64,000 bases of DNA, taken from positions 1 to 64,000 of the forward strand of contig CAWAWM010000004.1 of NCBI GenBank assembly GCA_963785765.1. Reading direction: 5' to 3'. The stretch is from DATBGO01 sp963785765 (GTDB taxonomy: Bacteria; Actinomycetota; Actinomycetes; Streptosporangiales; Streptosporangiaceae). This document shows positions 49,592 through 57,552 of the stretch, one piece after another. The notes under the pieces are model-generated. The model had not been told where the DNA came from and searched no databases. It saw only the letters and a list, made by a program, of their open reading frames with translations. The translations under genes and the position numbers were made by a program. Numbering within the stretch: the stretch's first letter is position 1; the number at the start of each line of letters is the position of its first letter.

Positions 49592-51085
49592 ATGAGTGTC
49601 CTCGCGATCGACGCAGGGACGACAGGCGTGACCGCCTTGATCGTCGCCGCTGATGGCTCCGTAGCTGGCCGTGGTTATCAGGAATTCCGGCAGTATTTTC
49701 CTGAGCCAGGCTGGGTGGAGCACTTGCCGGAAGGAATCTGGCAGGCGACCCTCGCGGCGTGCGCGCAGGCGCTGAGCGCGGCGGCCGGTGCGCCCCCGGT
49801 CAGCTGCGTCGGGCTCACCAACCAGCGCGAGACCGCCGTGGTCTGGGACCGGGCCACGCTAGCTGCGCCGCGCCGGGCGATCGTCTGGCAGGACCGGCGG
49901 ACCGCCGCTGAATGCGCCCGGCTGCGGGACGCGGGGCATGAAGAGCGGATCACCGCGCTCACCGGGCTCCGGCTCGATCCGTATTTCACCGCCACCAAGC
50001 TGAGCTGGCTTGCCACCGGTGACCGTTCGGCCTGGGCCGGCATCATGGACGGATCGATGGCGGTGGGCACGGTGGACTCCTACCTGATCGCGCGGCTGAC
50101 CGGCGGGCACCGGCACATCACCGACGCATCCAACGCCTCGCGCACGCTGCTGTTCGATATCGAGGCCGGGCAGTGGTCCGCCGAACTGTGCGAGCTGTTC
50201 GGCGTGCCGCCCCATGCGCTGCCCGAGGTGGTGCCGTCCTCGGCCGTCGTGGGCCACACCGACCCGGATGCGTTCCTCGGCCTGTCGCTGCCGGTCGCAG
50301 GCGTGGCCGGGGATCAGCAGGCGGCGCTGTTCGGCCAGGCGTGCTTTGCTCCTGGCGCGGTGAAGTGCACCTACGGCACCGGGTCGTTCGTGCTGTCCAA
50401 CACCGGGTCGACGATCGTGCGCTCGCAGGCCGGCCTGCTCTCCACGGTGGCGTGGATGGATTCGTCGGGAACACTGACCTACGCGCTGGAGGGCTCGGTG
50501 TTCGTGACCGGTGCCGCGGTCCAGTGGCTGCGAGATGGCCTCGGGCTGCTGGACGACGCCGCCCAGAGCGAGGCACTGGCGCGGTCGGTGCCTGACTCGG
50601 GCGGGGTCGTTTTCGTGCCCGCGCTGACCGGGCTCGGCGCACCGGACTGGGATCCGTCGGCCCGCGGCGCGATCTTCGGCCTGACGCGCGGGACCACCCG
50701 GGCGCATCTCGTCCGCGCGGCCCTCGAGGCGATCGCGTTCGAGGTTCGGGACGTCGCCGACGTCATGGCCGCGGAGGCGCCCGCCGCGACGGAAGCGGGA
50801 GCCACCGGAGCGCTGCGCGCCGACGGTGGGGCGAGCACCAATGATCTGCTCATGCAGATGCAGGCCGACCAGCTGCAGTTGCCCGTCGAGCGACCGGTCG
50901 TGGCCGAGACAACGGCCATGGGGGCAGCGTTCCTGGCCGGGCTTGCGGTAGGCGAATGGTCATCAGCCGATGAACTGGCCTCAACCTGGCAGCTGGACCG
51001 CGCATTCGCGCCGGGTCCCAGGGACGACGCGGCCTACGCCCGCTGGCGGGAGGCTGTCAGCCGGACCAAGGGCTGGGCCAGGTAG
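49592..51085 (+). CDS. glpK: Glycerol kinase (FGGY family)
   Basis: It phosphorylates glycerol with ATP. The 497-residue protein has SVLAIDAGTTGVTALIV (phosphate loop 1), the glycerol-binding GLTNQRETAVVWDRATL and RAIVWQDRRT, AVGTVDSYLIARLTGG, VAGDQQAALFGQACFAPGAVKCTYGTGSFVL (FGGY signature 1), GVVFVPALTGLGAPDWDPSARGAIFGLTRGT and LRADGGASTNDLLMQMQADQL. Only 35 nt separate it from the divergent pfkA start, so the promoters overlap. No glpF or glpD lies beside it. Confidence 0.94.
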   Translation: MSVLAIDAGTTGVTALIVAADGSVAGRGYQEFRQYFPEPGWVEHLPEGIWQATLAACAQALSAAAGAPPVSCVGLTNQRETAVVWDRATLAAPRRAIVWQDRRTAAECARLRDAGHEERITALTGLRLDPYFTATKLSWLATGDRSAWAGIMDGSMAVGTVDSYLIARLTGGHRHITDASNASRTLLFDIEAGQWSAELCELFGVPPHALPEVVPSSAVVGHTDPDAFLGLSLPVAGVAGDQQAALFGQACFAPGAVKCTYGTGSFVLSNTGSTIVRSQAGLLSTVAWMDSSGTLTYALEGSVFVTGAAVQWLRDGLGLLDDAAQSEALARSVPDSGGVVFVPALTGLGAPDWDPSARGAIFGLTRGTTRAHLVRAALEAIAFEVRDVADVMAAEAPAATEAGATGALRADGGASTNDLLMQMQADQLQLPVERPVVAETTAMGAAFLAGLAVGEWSSADELASTWQLDRAFAPGPRDDAAYARWREAVSRTKGWAR

Positions 51086-51280
51086 CTGCCGCACCGATTG
51101 CGGTGACCCGGGCAGTCCGCGAGGCCGATCGCTGCTCGTGAGGACCGAGTCTCCGCTCGCGAGGACCGAGCGGACCGCCGCGAACAAGCGGATCGAACGG
51201 CATGGCCTGGAAGCAGGCGGACAGACAGTCCTATTTATACGAAATTGCGTTATTTGCGCGGCTCTTTTATCGCGCCAAAC

Positions 51281-52258
51281 TCACCGCGCTAATCCCTCGT
51301 CTCGAGCGACGTCCGTGTCTGGTGCGGCGAGGCGGCCACCGTCGAAGCCTTCGGGCATGCCCTGATGGTTTCCGGCCCCGGCACCACCAGCACCGTCGGC
51401 CCCGACGTCAGAATCGGCTCCGGCATAGGCATCAGACCGGCCGCTGGCAGTGGTGGCGCCGGATGCAGTGGCCCCAGGACCGCCATCAGCGCTTGCCCGG
51501 CCCGCGTCGGCGGCGTCTCCCGCGTCGGCTGAAATTCCGGACTGCGTGTTCCGGCGGGACGCCCCCCGCCGCAGCTTGGAGCGCTGAGCGTACTCGTCGA
51601 CATACTCCTGTCCGGCGAGCTTCATGAGCTCGTACATGATCTCGTCGGTAATCGCGCGCAACACGATCCGGTCTTCGTGCAAGCCGTAGTAGCGCGAGAA
51701 ATCCAGCGGCTTGCCGAACCGCACACCCGGGCGCACCCACAGGCGCGGCGCGATCTTGCCCGGTGGCTGGAACTCGAAGGTGCCGACCATGGCCGTCGGA
51801 ATCACCGGAACCCTCGCCTCAAGTGCCAGCCTGGCTACGCCGGTCTTGCCCCGGTATAGCCGTCCGTCCGGAGTGCGGGTGCCCTCCGGATAGATCCCGA
51901 GCAGGTGACCCTGAGCGAGAACCCGCAGACCGGTGCGGAGCGCCCGCTCGCTCGCCGCGCCCCCCGATCTGTCCACGGGTATCTGGCCAACCCCTCTGAA
52001 GAAGGCCCGGCTGACGAGGCCCTTCAGGCCGCGGCCGGTGAAGTATTCGGACTTGGCCAGGAAGACGACCTTGCGGGGCAACGGCAGCGGCGCAAAGAAA
52101 TGATCAGAGAACGACAGATGGTTGCTGGCGAGGATCGCAGGCCCGTCTCTGGGGACGTTATCGGTGCCCTCGGCCCATGGCCGGAACACGAGCCTGAGGA
52201 GCGGCCCGATGATCGCCTTCACCACCCAGTAGAACACGATCACATGTTCCCATGTCAT
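51281..52258 (-). CDS. Lysophospholipid (1-acyl-glycerol-3-phosphate) acyltransferase, PlsC type
   Basis: A membrane-associated acyltransferase. From the ATG at 52258 it has 325 residues: one N-terminal hydrophobic segment (HVIVFYWVVKAIIGPLLRLVF), the catalytic NHLSFSD (HX4D), FLAKSEYFTGRGLKG, GQIPVDRSGG and the substrate-binding GIYPEGTRTPDGRLYRGKTGVARLAL. A C-terminal tail of about 80 residues is Ala/Gly/Asp repeat-like and probably disordered. An upstream in-frame start at 52333 lacks conservation. The acyl donor is not determined. Convergent with glpK. Confidence 0.92.
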   Translation of the reverse strand: MTWEHVIVFYWVVKAIIGPLLRLVFRPWAEGTDNVPRDGPAILASNHLSFSDHFFAPLPLPRKVVFLAKSEYFTGRGLKGLVSRAFFRGVGQIPVDRSGGAASERALRTGLRVLAQGHLLGIYPEGTRTPDGRLYRGKTGVARLALEARVPVIPTAMVGTFEFQPPGKIAPRLWVRPGVRFGKPLDFSRYYGLHEDRIVLRAITDEIMYELMKLAGQEYVDEYAQRSKLRRGASRRNTQSGISADAGDAADAGRASADGGPGATASGATTASGRSDAYAGADSDVGADGAGGAGAGNHQGMPEGFDGGRLAAPDTDVARDEGLAR

Positions 52259-52389
52259 GACGTCGATGTGGACATCCACATCGCGAGCATCCTGGCCGGG
52301 CCAGGAGCTGAGTCCGCCGCTGCCAGCCACCACCTACCGTGGGACTATTCGGGATGGGAAAGGCACCAGCCCGGTGAGAGGATTCCAGC

Positions 52390-53148
52390 ATGCCCGTGTT
52401 GCCAGGCGCAGAGCCCTTCAGCCACGAAGGTAACCGCACCGGTGTCCTGCTCTGTCACGGATTTACCGGGTGCCCGCAGTCGCTGCGGCCCTGGGCTGAG
52501 TACCTCGCAGCCGCGGGCCTGACCGTCCGTCTGCCCAGGCTGCCTGGTCACGGGACCACCTGGCAGGAAATGGCCCGCACCCGCTGGGAAGACTGGTACG
52601 CGGAGGTGAACAGGAGCTTCGACGAGCTCCAGGCCAGGACGGACGAGATCTTCGTCATGGGCCTGTCGATGGGCGGCTGCCTCGCGCTCCGGCTTGCCGA
52701 GCTGCGCGGCCCGGCAGTCAGCGGGCTCGTGCTGGTGAACCCCTCCATCACCGCGGACACGCCGCTGTTCGCATTCCTGCCGGTCGTGAAGTTCCTGCTG
52801 CCGTCGGTCAAGGGAATCGCCAGCGATATCAAGAAGGAGGGGTCTACTGAACTCGGTTACACCAGGGTTCCGCTCAAGGCGGCCGCGTCGCTTCCCGGAC
52901 TGTGGCGGATCACCCGGGACCAGCTGAGTGAAGTGACCCAGCCGGTGCTTGTCTACCGCAGCGCCACCGACCATGTCGTCAAACCGCGCAGCATCCAGTT
53001 GCTGCGCGAGGCACTTCCGGCAGGCACGCTCGAGGTCCGTGATTGCCCGGACAGCTACCATGTCGCCACTCTGGACAACGATGCGCAGGCCATTTTCGCG
53101 GGGAGCCTTGACTTCGTCAGGGCCCACAGCCCGGCCGGGAAGGAGTAA
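52390..53148 (+). CDS. Alpha/beta hydrolase (carboxylesterase/monoacylglycerol-lipase type)
   Basis: The 252-residue protein has the oxyanion motif LLCHGFTGCPQSLRPWAEYL, a nucleophile elbow GLSMGGCLALRLAE (Ser), a C-terminal acid in YRSATDHVV and catalytic His in DSYHVATLDND. The lid region (FLPVVKFLLPSVKGIASDI) resembles Est30-like carboxylesterases. ATG with GAGG eight nt upstream. It is followed within 4 nt by the repeat-rich membrane protein gene and divergent from the plsC-like gene, so a lipid-related role is plausible. Confidence 0.9.
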   Translation: MPVLPGAEPFSHEGNRTGVLLCHGFTGCPQSLRPWAEYLAAAGLTVRLPRLPGHGTTWQEMARTRWEDWYAEVNRSFDELQARTDEIFVMGLSMGGCLALRLAELRGPAVSGLVLVNPSITADTPLFAFLPVVKFLLPSVKGIASDIKKEGSTELGYTRVPLKAAASLPGLWRITRDQLSEVTQPVLVYRSATDHVVKPRSIQLLREALPAGTLEVRDCPDSYHVATLDNDAQAIFAGSLDFVRAHSPAGKE

Positions 53149-53152
53149 CCGG

Positions 53153-54052
53153 TTGGACGCGAGCGGCGGCCAGGCCGAGGGCGGGGACGCGGGCAGCGAC
53201 GAGGCTGTCTGGCGTGACCTGATCGCGCGCTACGAGATGGCCGTCGACACTGACACCGTCGCGCCGCCCTGGCCCGACATCGAGAGTCTCGGTACCCGGC
53301 CACCCGGCCAGGCGCCTCGGGATCAGGCACGGCGCGATCAGCTCCCGCGCGACACGGGCCCCGGCGCGAGCAGTCCCGCGAACCTGGGCGGCCTGGCCTA
53401 CACCGTGGGGCAGCCCGCAAGCGCTCAGCCCGGCGCCGACGCCGATCCGGCCGACTCGAAGACCGGACCGCGCGAACTAGCAGCCGGACCGCACGGACCA
53501 GACGCCGGACCGCACGGACCAGACGCCGGACCGCACGAGCCAGAAACCGGGCCGCTCGCACCAGACGCCGGACCGCACGGACCAGACGCCGGACCGCACG
53601 AGCCAGAAACCGGGCCGCTCGCACCAGACGCCGGACCGCACGGACCAGACGCCGGATCAAGCCCGGGATCGGCGCACGGGCGCGCATCGGACTCCAAGGG
53701 CGGCTCGGCGGCCGGATCAGGTGCCGACCGGACCCGCGTCATCCGGCACGCCACCGCCCCGGCCTCCCGGTTGCCGGCCGAGGAAGACGATCAGGATGAT
53801 GAGGACGAGCATTACGTCCCGCCACCGCCGCCGCCGCTGCCACACCTCGATCCGGTGGCTAAGGGTGCCTGGGCGGCGCTCTTCGGCGGGCCCGCGTATC
53901 TGCTGGTGGCGTCCGTTGCTGGCTGGGTCGTGCCGGGCTGGGCGGCGCTCGGGTCCGTGGCCGCCTTCATCGGCGGTTTTACGGTTGTCGTGCTCCGCCT
54001 GGGCGACGGGCCCGCTGATGACGACAGCCCGGACAACGGGGCGGTCCTGTAG
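53153..54052 (+). CDS. Repeat-rich membrane protein of unknown function
   Basis: I choose a TTG start 7-8 nt after AAGGAG and 4 nt after the hydrolase stop. The 299-residue product has a short N-terminal helix (DEAVWRDLIARYEMAVDTD) and a disordered centre with a heptad repeat AGPHGPD/AGPHEPE/TGPLAPD (about 112-168). An acidic EEDDQDDEDEHYVPPPPPPLP stretch follows, then two hydrophobic helices (AALFGGPAYLLVASVAGWVV; AALGSVAAFIGGFTVVVL) and an acidic tail. Streptomyces has membrane proteins with the same EHYVPPPPPPLP-two-helix ending. Role unknown. Longer open frames upstream overlap the hydrolase and are non-coding. Confidence 0.82.
   Translation: MDASGGQAEGGDAGSDEAVWRDLIARYEMAVDTDTVAPPWPDIESLGTRPPGQAPRDQARRDQLPRDTGPGASSPANLGGLAYTVGQPASAQPGADADPADSKTGPRELAAGPHGPDAGPHGPDAGPHEPETGPLAPDAGPHGPDAGPHEPETGPLAPDAGPHGPDAGSSPGSAHGRASDSKGGSAAGSGADRTRVIRHATAPASRLPAEEDDQDDEDEHYVPPPPPPLPHLDPVAKGAWAALFGGPAYLLVASVAGWVVPGWAALGSVAAFIGGFTVVVLRLGDGPADDDSPDNGAVL
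53488..53655. repeat. 21-bp tandem repeat encoding AGPHGPD
   Basis: Eight units of about 21 bp (GCCGGACCGCACGGACCAGAC and variants) are arranged partly as a higher-order 63-bp block (HGPD-HEPE-LAPD) that is itself duplicated almost exactly. Confidence 0.92.
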
Positions 54053-54135
54053 CGACCCGCAGCCCGCCTGCGCGCGCCAGCATGAAGCACATACCTGGCT
54101 GGGCCGGTCAGCCGCCCCGCTGGCTCAACCGCTCC

Positions 54136-54181
54136 GCTGGGTCAGGCGGTTGGCTGGGTCAGGCGGTTGGCTGGGTCAGGC
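54136..54181. repeat. 17-18 bp tandem repeat at the glucokinase 3' end
   Basis: GCTGGGTCAGGCGGTTG is repeated nearly three times; the last copy contains the glucokinase stop codon (TCA on the plus strand at 54176). Confidence 0.75.
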
Positions 54182-55120
54182 AGTTCGAGCCAGGGCTGCG
54201 GCACCGATGAGTCCGGCATCGGGGCCGAGTTCCGCCAGCCTGATCTCAGCACGTTCCCGGTAAGACCGGCCGGTCAGCCCGTGGCTGAATGCTTCGCGGG
54301 TCGGGCCGAGCAGCAATTCCCCGGCTTCCGACACGCCGCCGCCGATCACAAAGCAGCCCGGGTCCAGTATCGCGGCCAGGTCAGCCAGGCCCTGGCCAAG
54401 CCATCCGCCGACGATGTCGAAGCACCGCAAGGCCCCGGCGTCGCCCTCCCGGGCGGCTTGCGTTACGACCATCCCGGAGATCCCCTCCACGATGCCTCCG
54501 GCGAGCTGCAGCATCCGGGCAGCGGCTCCCGGTGACCGCCCGGCAAAATCACGTGCCTCCGCCACCAGCGCGTTTCCGCTCGCGTACTGCTCCCAGCAGC
54601 CCCGGTTACCGCATCCGCAGAGGCGGCCCTCGGGAACGACCCGATAGTGCCCGGGCTCCCCCGCCATCCCCCATCGGCCGCGATACAGCTGTCCGTTGAT
54701 CACGACTCCGGCCCCGATGCCGGTGCCGACGGTGATCAGCATCACGTGCCGCTGACCGCGTGCCGCGCCGAACGTGACCTCTGCCCAGGCAGCCGCATTG
54801 GCATCATTTTCGACGATGACCGGGACGCCCACTCGCGACTCGACCTGCTTCTTCACCGGCTCATCGCGCCAGGCGAGATTGGGCGCGAACACCACCGTCG
54901 AGCTGGTCTCGTCGACGAATCCGGCGGCTCCGACCCCGATGGCCTCGACCTCGTGGCGGGCCAGCAGCGTGAGTACAGCTTCGCCGATGACATTGGCGGT
55001 GTCCGCAGGACTCGCTGCCGGGGTGGACAGCCTCAGCTTCTCAATGATGCGGCCCTGATGGTCGACGACTCCCGCAGCGACCTTGGTGCCCCCGACATCA
55101 ACGCCGATCGTCAGGCTCAC
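54176..55120 (-). CDS. glkA: ROK-family glucokinase
   Basis: It phosphorylates glucose and, in Streptomyces, mediates carbon catabolite repression. The 314-residue protein has TIGVDVGGTKVAAGVVD (ATP phosphate loop), VIVENDANAAAWAE, ITVGTGIGAGVVINGQLYRG, AGEPGHYRVVPEGRLCGCGNRGCWEQYASG with the zinc-binding CxCGxxGCxE and His, and IGGGVSEAGELLLGP. The GTG at 55120 with AAGGG upstream is the start; it overlaps the 3' end of the DUF5304 gene by 23 nt. Confidence 0.95.
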   Translation of the reverse strand: MSLTIGVDVGGTKVAAGVVDHQGRIIEKLRLSTPAASPADTANVIGEAVLTLLARHEVEAIGVGAAGFVDETSSTVVFAPNLAWRDEPVKKQVESRVGVPVIVENDANAAAWAEVTFGAARGQRHVMLITVGTGIGAGVVINGQLYRGRWGMAGEPGHYRVVPEGRLCGCGNRGCWEQYASGNALVAEARDFAGRSPGAAARMLQLAGGIVEGISGMVVTQAAREGDAGALRCFDIVGGWLGQGLADLAAILDPGCFVIGGGVSEAGELLLGPTREAFSHGLTGRSYRERAEIRLAELGPDAGLIGAAALARTA

Positions 55121-55922
55121 GGTCCGGCCCTTCACCTGAGCTCTCCGGCTCCCTCGCCGTCGGCCTGGCCCCGCCAGCCGGGCCCGCGGCCTGGGCGTCG
55201 CGCCGCTCAGGACGATCCGAATCAGGACGATCCGAACCGGCCGGACTCGCACCCTGGCTGTTCCGCGGCTGCTGACGCCGCGAGCCAGCTGGATCCGGAC
55301 TCGGGGGCCGCCGCTTTCCGGTCGGCGAACCCGGGCCAGCCGACAGCACCGCGTCGAAGGCGGCTAGCGCTTCCTGGACGGCCGAAGCAACCGCATCCCC
55401 GGCCCCGGCCAGCTGCGAGCCAAGGCCAGGCCCCGATTCCCTGATCCGGCGCGCGCCGCGGCAGATAGGACACCAGGCGCACTCGGGAGAATCCAGCGTC
55501 TCATCAGGTGGCGGCTCAGTGGTAGCGGCCCCCCAGACGTCGGTGGGCTCCTCCCGGCCGCCGCCGAGGGTCCGGCGTACCTGCTCACCGAACTCGCGGC
55601 GTACGCTCCTGGCGCCGGACCGGATGAGCCACCGCTGGACTTCGCCAGCCAGGTCGGCCCCCAGCTGGCGCGGCGGCACAGACTGGCGCGGCGGCACAGA
55701 CTGGCGCGGCGGCGCGGCTTCGCGCGGCGGCGCGGCTTCGCGCGGCCGCGGAGACTGGCGCGGCGGCGCGGCTTCGCGCGGCGGCGCGGCTTCGCGCGGC
55801 GCGGAAGCCTCGCGCGGCTGGCCTGACTGAGAGTCGCGGGCTCCTCCGGCCTGGTCGGCCGGGCCGGCACCGCCCTGCTGATCCGGGCCGGACTCCCCGG
55901 CTTGCTCAGACGGCTGCGTCAC
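55098..55922 (-). CDS. DUF5304-like protein
   Basis: This 274-residue protein has a disordered N-terminus with PREAAPPR/PRQSVPPR repeats (about 36-90). A conserved helical core follows (GADLAGEVQRWLIRSGARSVRREF), then a Cys-pair motif SPECAWCPICRGARRIRESGPGLGSQLAGAGDAVASAVQEAL, characteristic of DUF5304, and a basic Ser/Pro-rich tail. The CxxCxxC pattern could bind metal. The GTG start overlaps the SRPBCC stop as GTGA, so SRPBCC-DUF5304-glkA is one operon. Function unknown. Confidence 0.85.
   Translation of the reverse strand: MTQPSEQAGESGPDQQGGAGPADQAGGARDSQSGQPREASAPREAAPPREAAPPRQSPRPREAAPPREAAPPRQSVPPRQSVPPRQLGADLAGEVQRWLIRSGARSVRREFGEQVRRTLGGGREEPTDVWGAATTEPPPDETLDSPECAWCPICRGARRIRESGPGLGSQLAGAGDAVASAVQEALAAFDAVLSAGPGSPTGKRRPPSPDPAGSRRQQPRNSQGASPAGSDRPDSDRPERRDAQAAGPAGGARPTAREPESSGEGPDREPDDRR
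55668..55805. repeat. Tandem repeat encoding PREAAPPR/PRQSVPPR
   Basis: Units of 15-21 bp built on GGCGCGGCTTCGCGCGGC and GGCACAGACTGGCGCGGC (plus-strand reading) occur about seven times in the DUF5304 5' region, some adjacent copies being identical. Confidence 0.9.
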
Positions 55923-56368
55923 GGCTGTCCCACCGTAGTTTCGGCACGTGACTTCAGCCCCTTCAACGCAGTGTCGATGATCACTTTCTCGGCCTGGCGC
56001 TTGAACATCCCGATCATCGGTATCCGGATCCCGACCGCAAGCTCGTAGCGGACCTCGGTCATGCTGCCGTCATCGGTAAGCCGGTACGCACCTGACATCT
56101 CGGAGATGACCGAACCTGTCTCCGCGAGCTCCCAGCTGACCTGCGCGTCGCCGTCCCAGTCATAACCGAGCACGTAGCTGTCCTTGATCATCCCGGCATC
56201 CAGATTGAACCGTACCCGCTTGGCCCTGCCGTCTGGTTCCTGAGCGAGAACTTCGGTAGAACGCACTCCGGTGGCCCACTCCGGGTAAGCATCAAAATCG
56301 GCGATCACGGCCATGACCGCCTCCCTCGGCACCGCGATCGCAATGCTCGAAGTCGTCTTGTCGGCCAT
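55919..56368 (-). CDS. SRPBCC (polyketide cyclase/START-like) family protein
   Basis: The 149-residue protein has the helix-grip pattern: SSIAIAVPREAVMAVIADFDAYPEWATGVRSTEVL at the start, alternating strands in the middle (VSWELAETGSVISEMSGAYRLTD) and a long C-terminal helix (FKRQAEKVIIDTALKGLKSRAE). These proteins bind hydrophobic ligands; a precise role is unknown. It lies first in the unit with DUF5304 and glkA, with which it overlaps by 4 nt. Confidence 0.9.
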   Translation of the reverse strand: MADKTTSSIAIAVPREAVMAVIADFDAYPEWATGVRSTEVLAQEPDGRAKRVRFNLDAGMIKDSYVLGYDWDGDAQVSWELAETGSVISEMSGAYRLTDDGSMTEVRYELAVGIRIPMIGMFKRQAEKVIIDTALKGLKSRAETTVGQP

Positions 56369-56458
56369 CCTCGGAGCGTACCTCCAGCTGCCCGGTGATC
56401 AAGCAACGCCGCCCGGCAAATCACCCGAGGCTGACCCGCAAACCACTCAGTGCCGTCC

Positions 56459-56537
56459 GGCGAACCGCGCGCTGCTACCTGGCGAACCGCGCGCTGCTAC
56501 CTGGCGAACCGCGCGCTGCTATCTGGCGAACCGCGCG
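56459..56537. repeat. 22-bp tandem repeat, about 3.6 copies
   Basis: GGCGAACCGCGCGCTGCTACCT is repeated three times (56459, 56481, 56503, the third with one change) plus a 13-bp partial copy, in the 289-nt gap between the metallophosphoesterase stop and the SRPBCC start. Confidence 0.95.
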
Positions 56538-56657
56538 TGCCGGCGAACCACGCGACGCCGCCCGGCAGACCTCGCAGACCCGCGTTGCCGTCCTGGGTGG
56601 CCCGCTGGCGAACCGGCCGGCGCGCCCTACGCGGGCCGGCGCCACCACTCCAGCGCG

Positions 56658-57425
56658 CTACCAATCCAGCACGAAAGGCTGGCCGGTCGCCCGGAAGTGG
56701 CCGACGTTGATGCACTCGGTGTCACCGATCCGGACCCGGCTGGCCAGGGGCTGATGCACGTGTCCGAAGAGCAGGTAACGCGGCCCGCTCCGCCGCACCG
56801 TATCCAGCAGGGCCTGGCTGCCCCGCTCCATCCTGCGGGCGACTGTGTCGTAGAGCAGTTCGGGCACGGCAGGCGGGATGTGCGCGCACAGCACGTCCAC
56901 ATCGCCGACCGCGGCCACCTTGGCCGCATAGACGTCGTCGGCCAGCTCGTAGGGGGTCCGGTACGGCGACCGCAGCCCGCCGCCGACGAAACCGAACGTC
57001 CAGCCGCCCAGCTCCACCCGCTCCCCGTCCAGCACGTGATGGCCAGGGCGCAGGTGCGCGCCCCACAGCCGGGGGATATCGACGTTCCCGTAGGTCAGGT
57101 ACGAGGGCGTCGGCAGCGCGGCGAACAGCTGCTCGTACTGCCTGGACACCGCCGCCTCCAGATGGCTGGCCGGATCACCGTCCAGCCCGGCCCAGAGCCG
57201 CCTGGACAGCTCTCTCGCCTCGTCGAACCGCTGCGCGGTGCGCAGCTCGATGAGCTCCCGCGCCGCCTCGGCACCGAACAGATCAGGAAAGATCCCCTGA
57301 CCATGGTCGGAGTAGTCGACGAACAGCAGCAGGTCGCCCAGGCACAGCAGCGCGTCCGCCCCGTCGGCGGCGCTTCGCAGGGCCTCGTGCCTGCCGTGCA
57401 CATCGCTCACCACGTGCACCCGCAT
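56658..57425 (-). CDS. Calcineurin-like metallophosphoesterase
   Basis: All metal-binding motifs are present: VVSDVHGRHEAL (DxH), LCLGDLLLFVDY (GD), TYGNVDIPRL (GN with a D in place of the usual HE), VLCAHIPPAV (His) and LLFGHVHQPLA (GHxH). About 255 residues. Substrate unknown. I chose the ATG at 57425 because TAATGT lies 6 nt upstream, a leaderless pattern; a GTG at 57431 is possible. Divergent from the acyl-CoA synthetase. Confidence 0.9.
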   Translation of the reverse strand: MRVHVVSDVHGRHEALRSAADGADALLCLGDLLLFVDYSDHGQGIFPDLFGAEAARELIELRTAQRFDEARELSRRLWAGLDGDPASHLEAAVSRQYEQLFAALPTPSYLTYGNVDIPRLWGAHLRPGHHVLDGERVELGGWTFGFVGGGLRSPYRTPYELADDVYAAKVAAVGDVDVLCAHIPPAVPELLYDTVARRMERGSQALLDTVRRSGPRYLLFGHVHQPLASRVRIGDTECINVGHFRATGQPFVLDW

Positions 57426-57431
57426 ATCCAC

Positions 57432-57437
57432 ACATTA
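57432..57437 (-). promoter_or_regulatory. -10 box of leaderless metallophosphoesterase transcript
   Basis: Minus-strand TAATGT ends 6 nt before the ATG at 57425. No -35 match. Confidence 0.45.
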
Positions 57438-57552
57438 AGACAGGCGTCACGGCAAACGGCCAGGCCACACCACCCATGCTGGAGCCCTGTCGGCCGGAGG
57501 GGTACGGTCCATGAGAGATTCACCCTTGAACGCGGCAGCCAGAGGAGGCCCG

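Noticed and set aside
52949..53152. N-terminal extension of the repeat-rich membrane protein into the hydrolase gene
   Set aside because: This part is the out-of-frame reading of the conserved hydrolase C-terminus; the TTG at 53153 has its own AAGGAG site.
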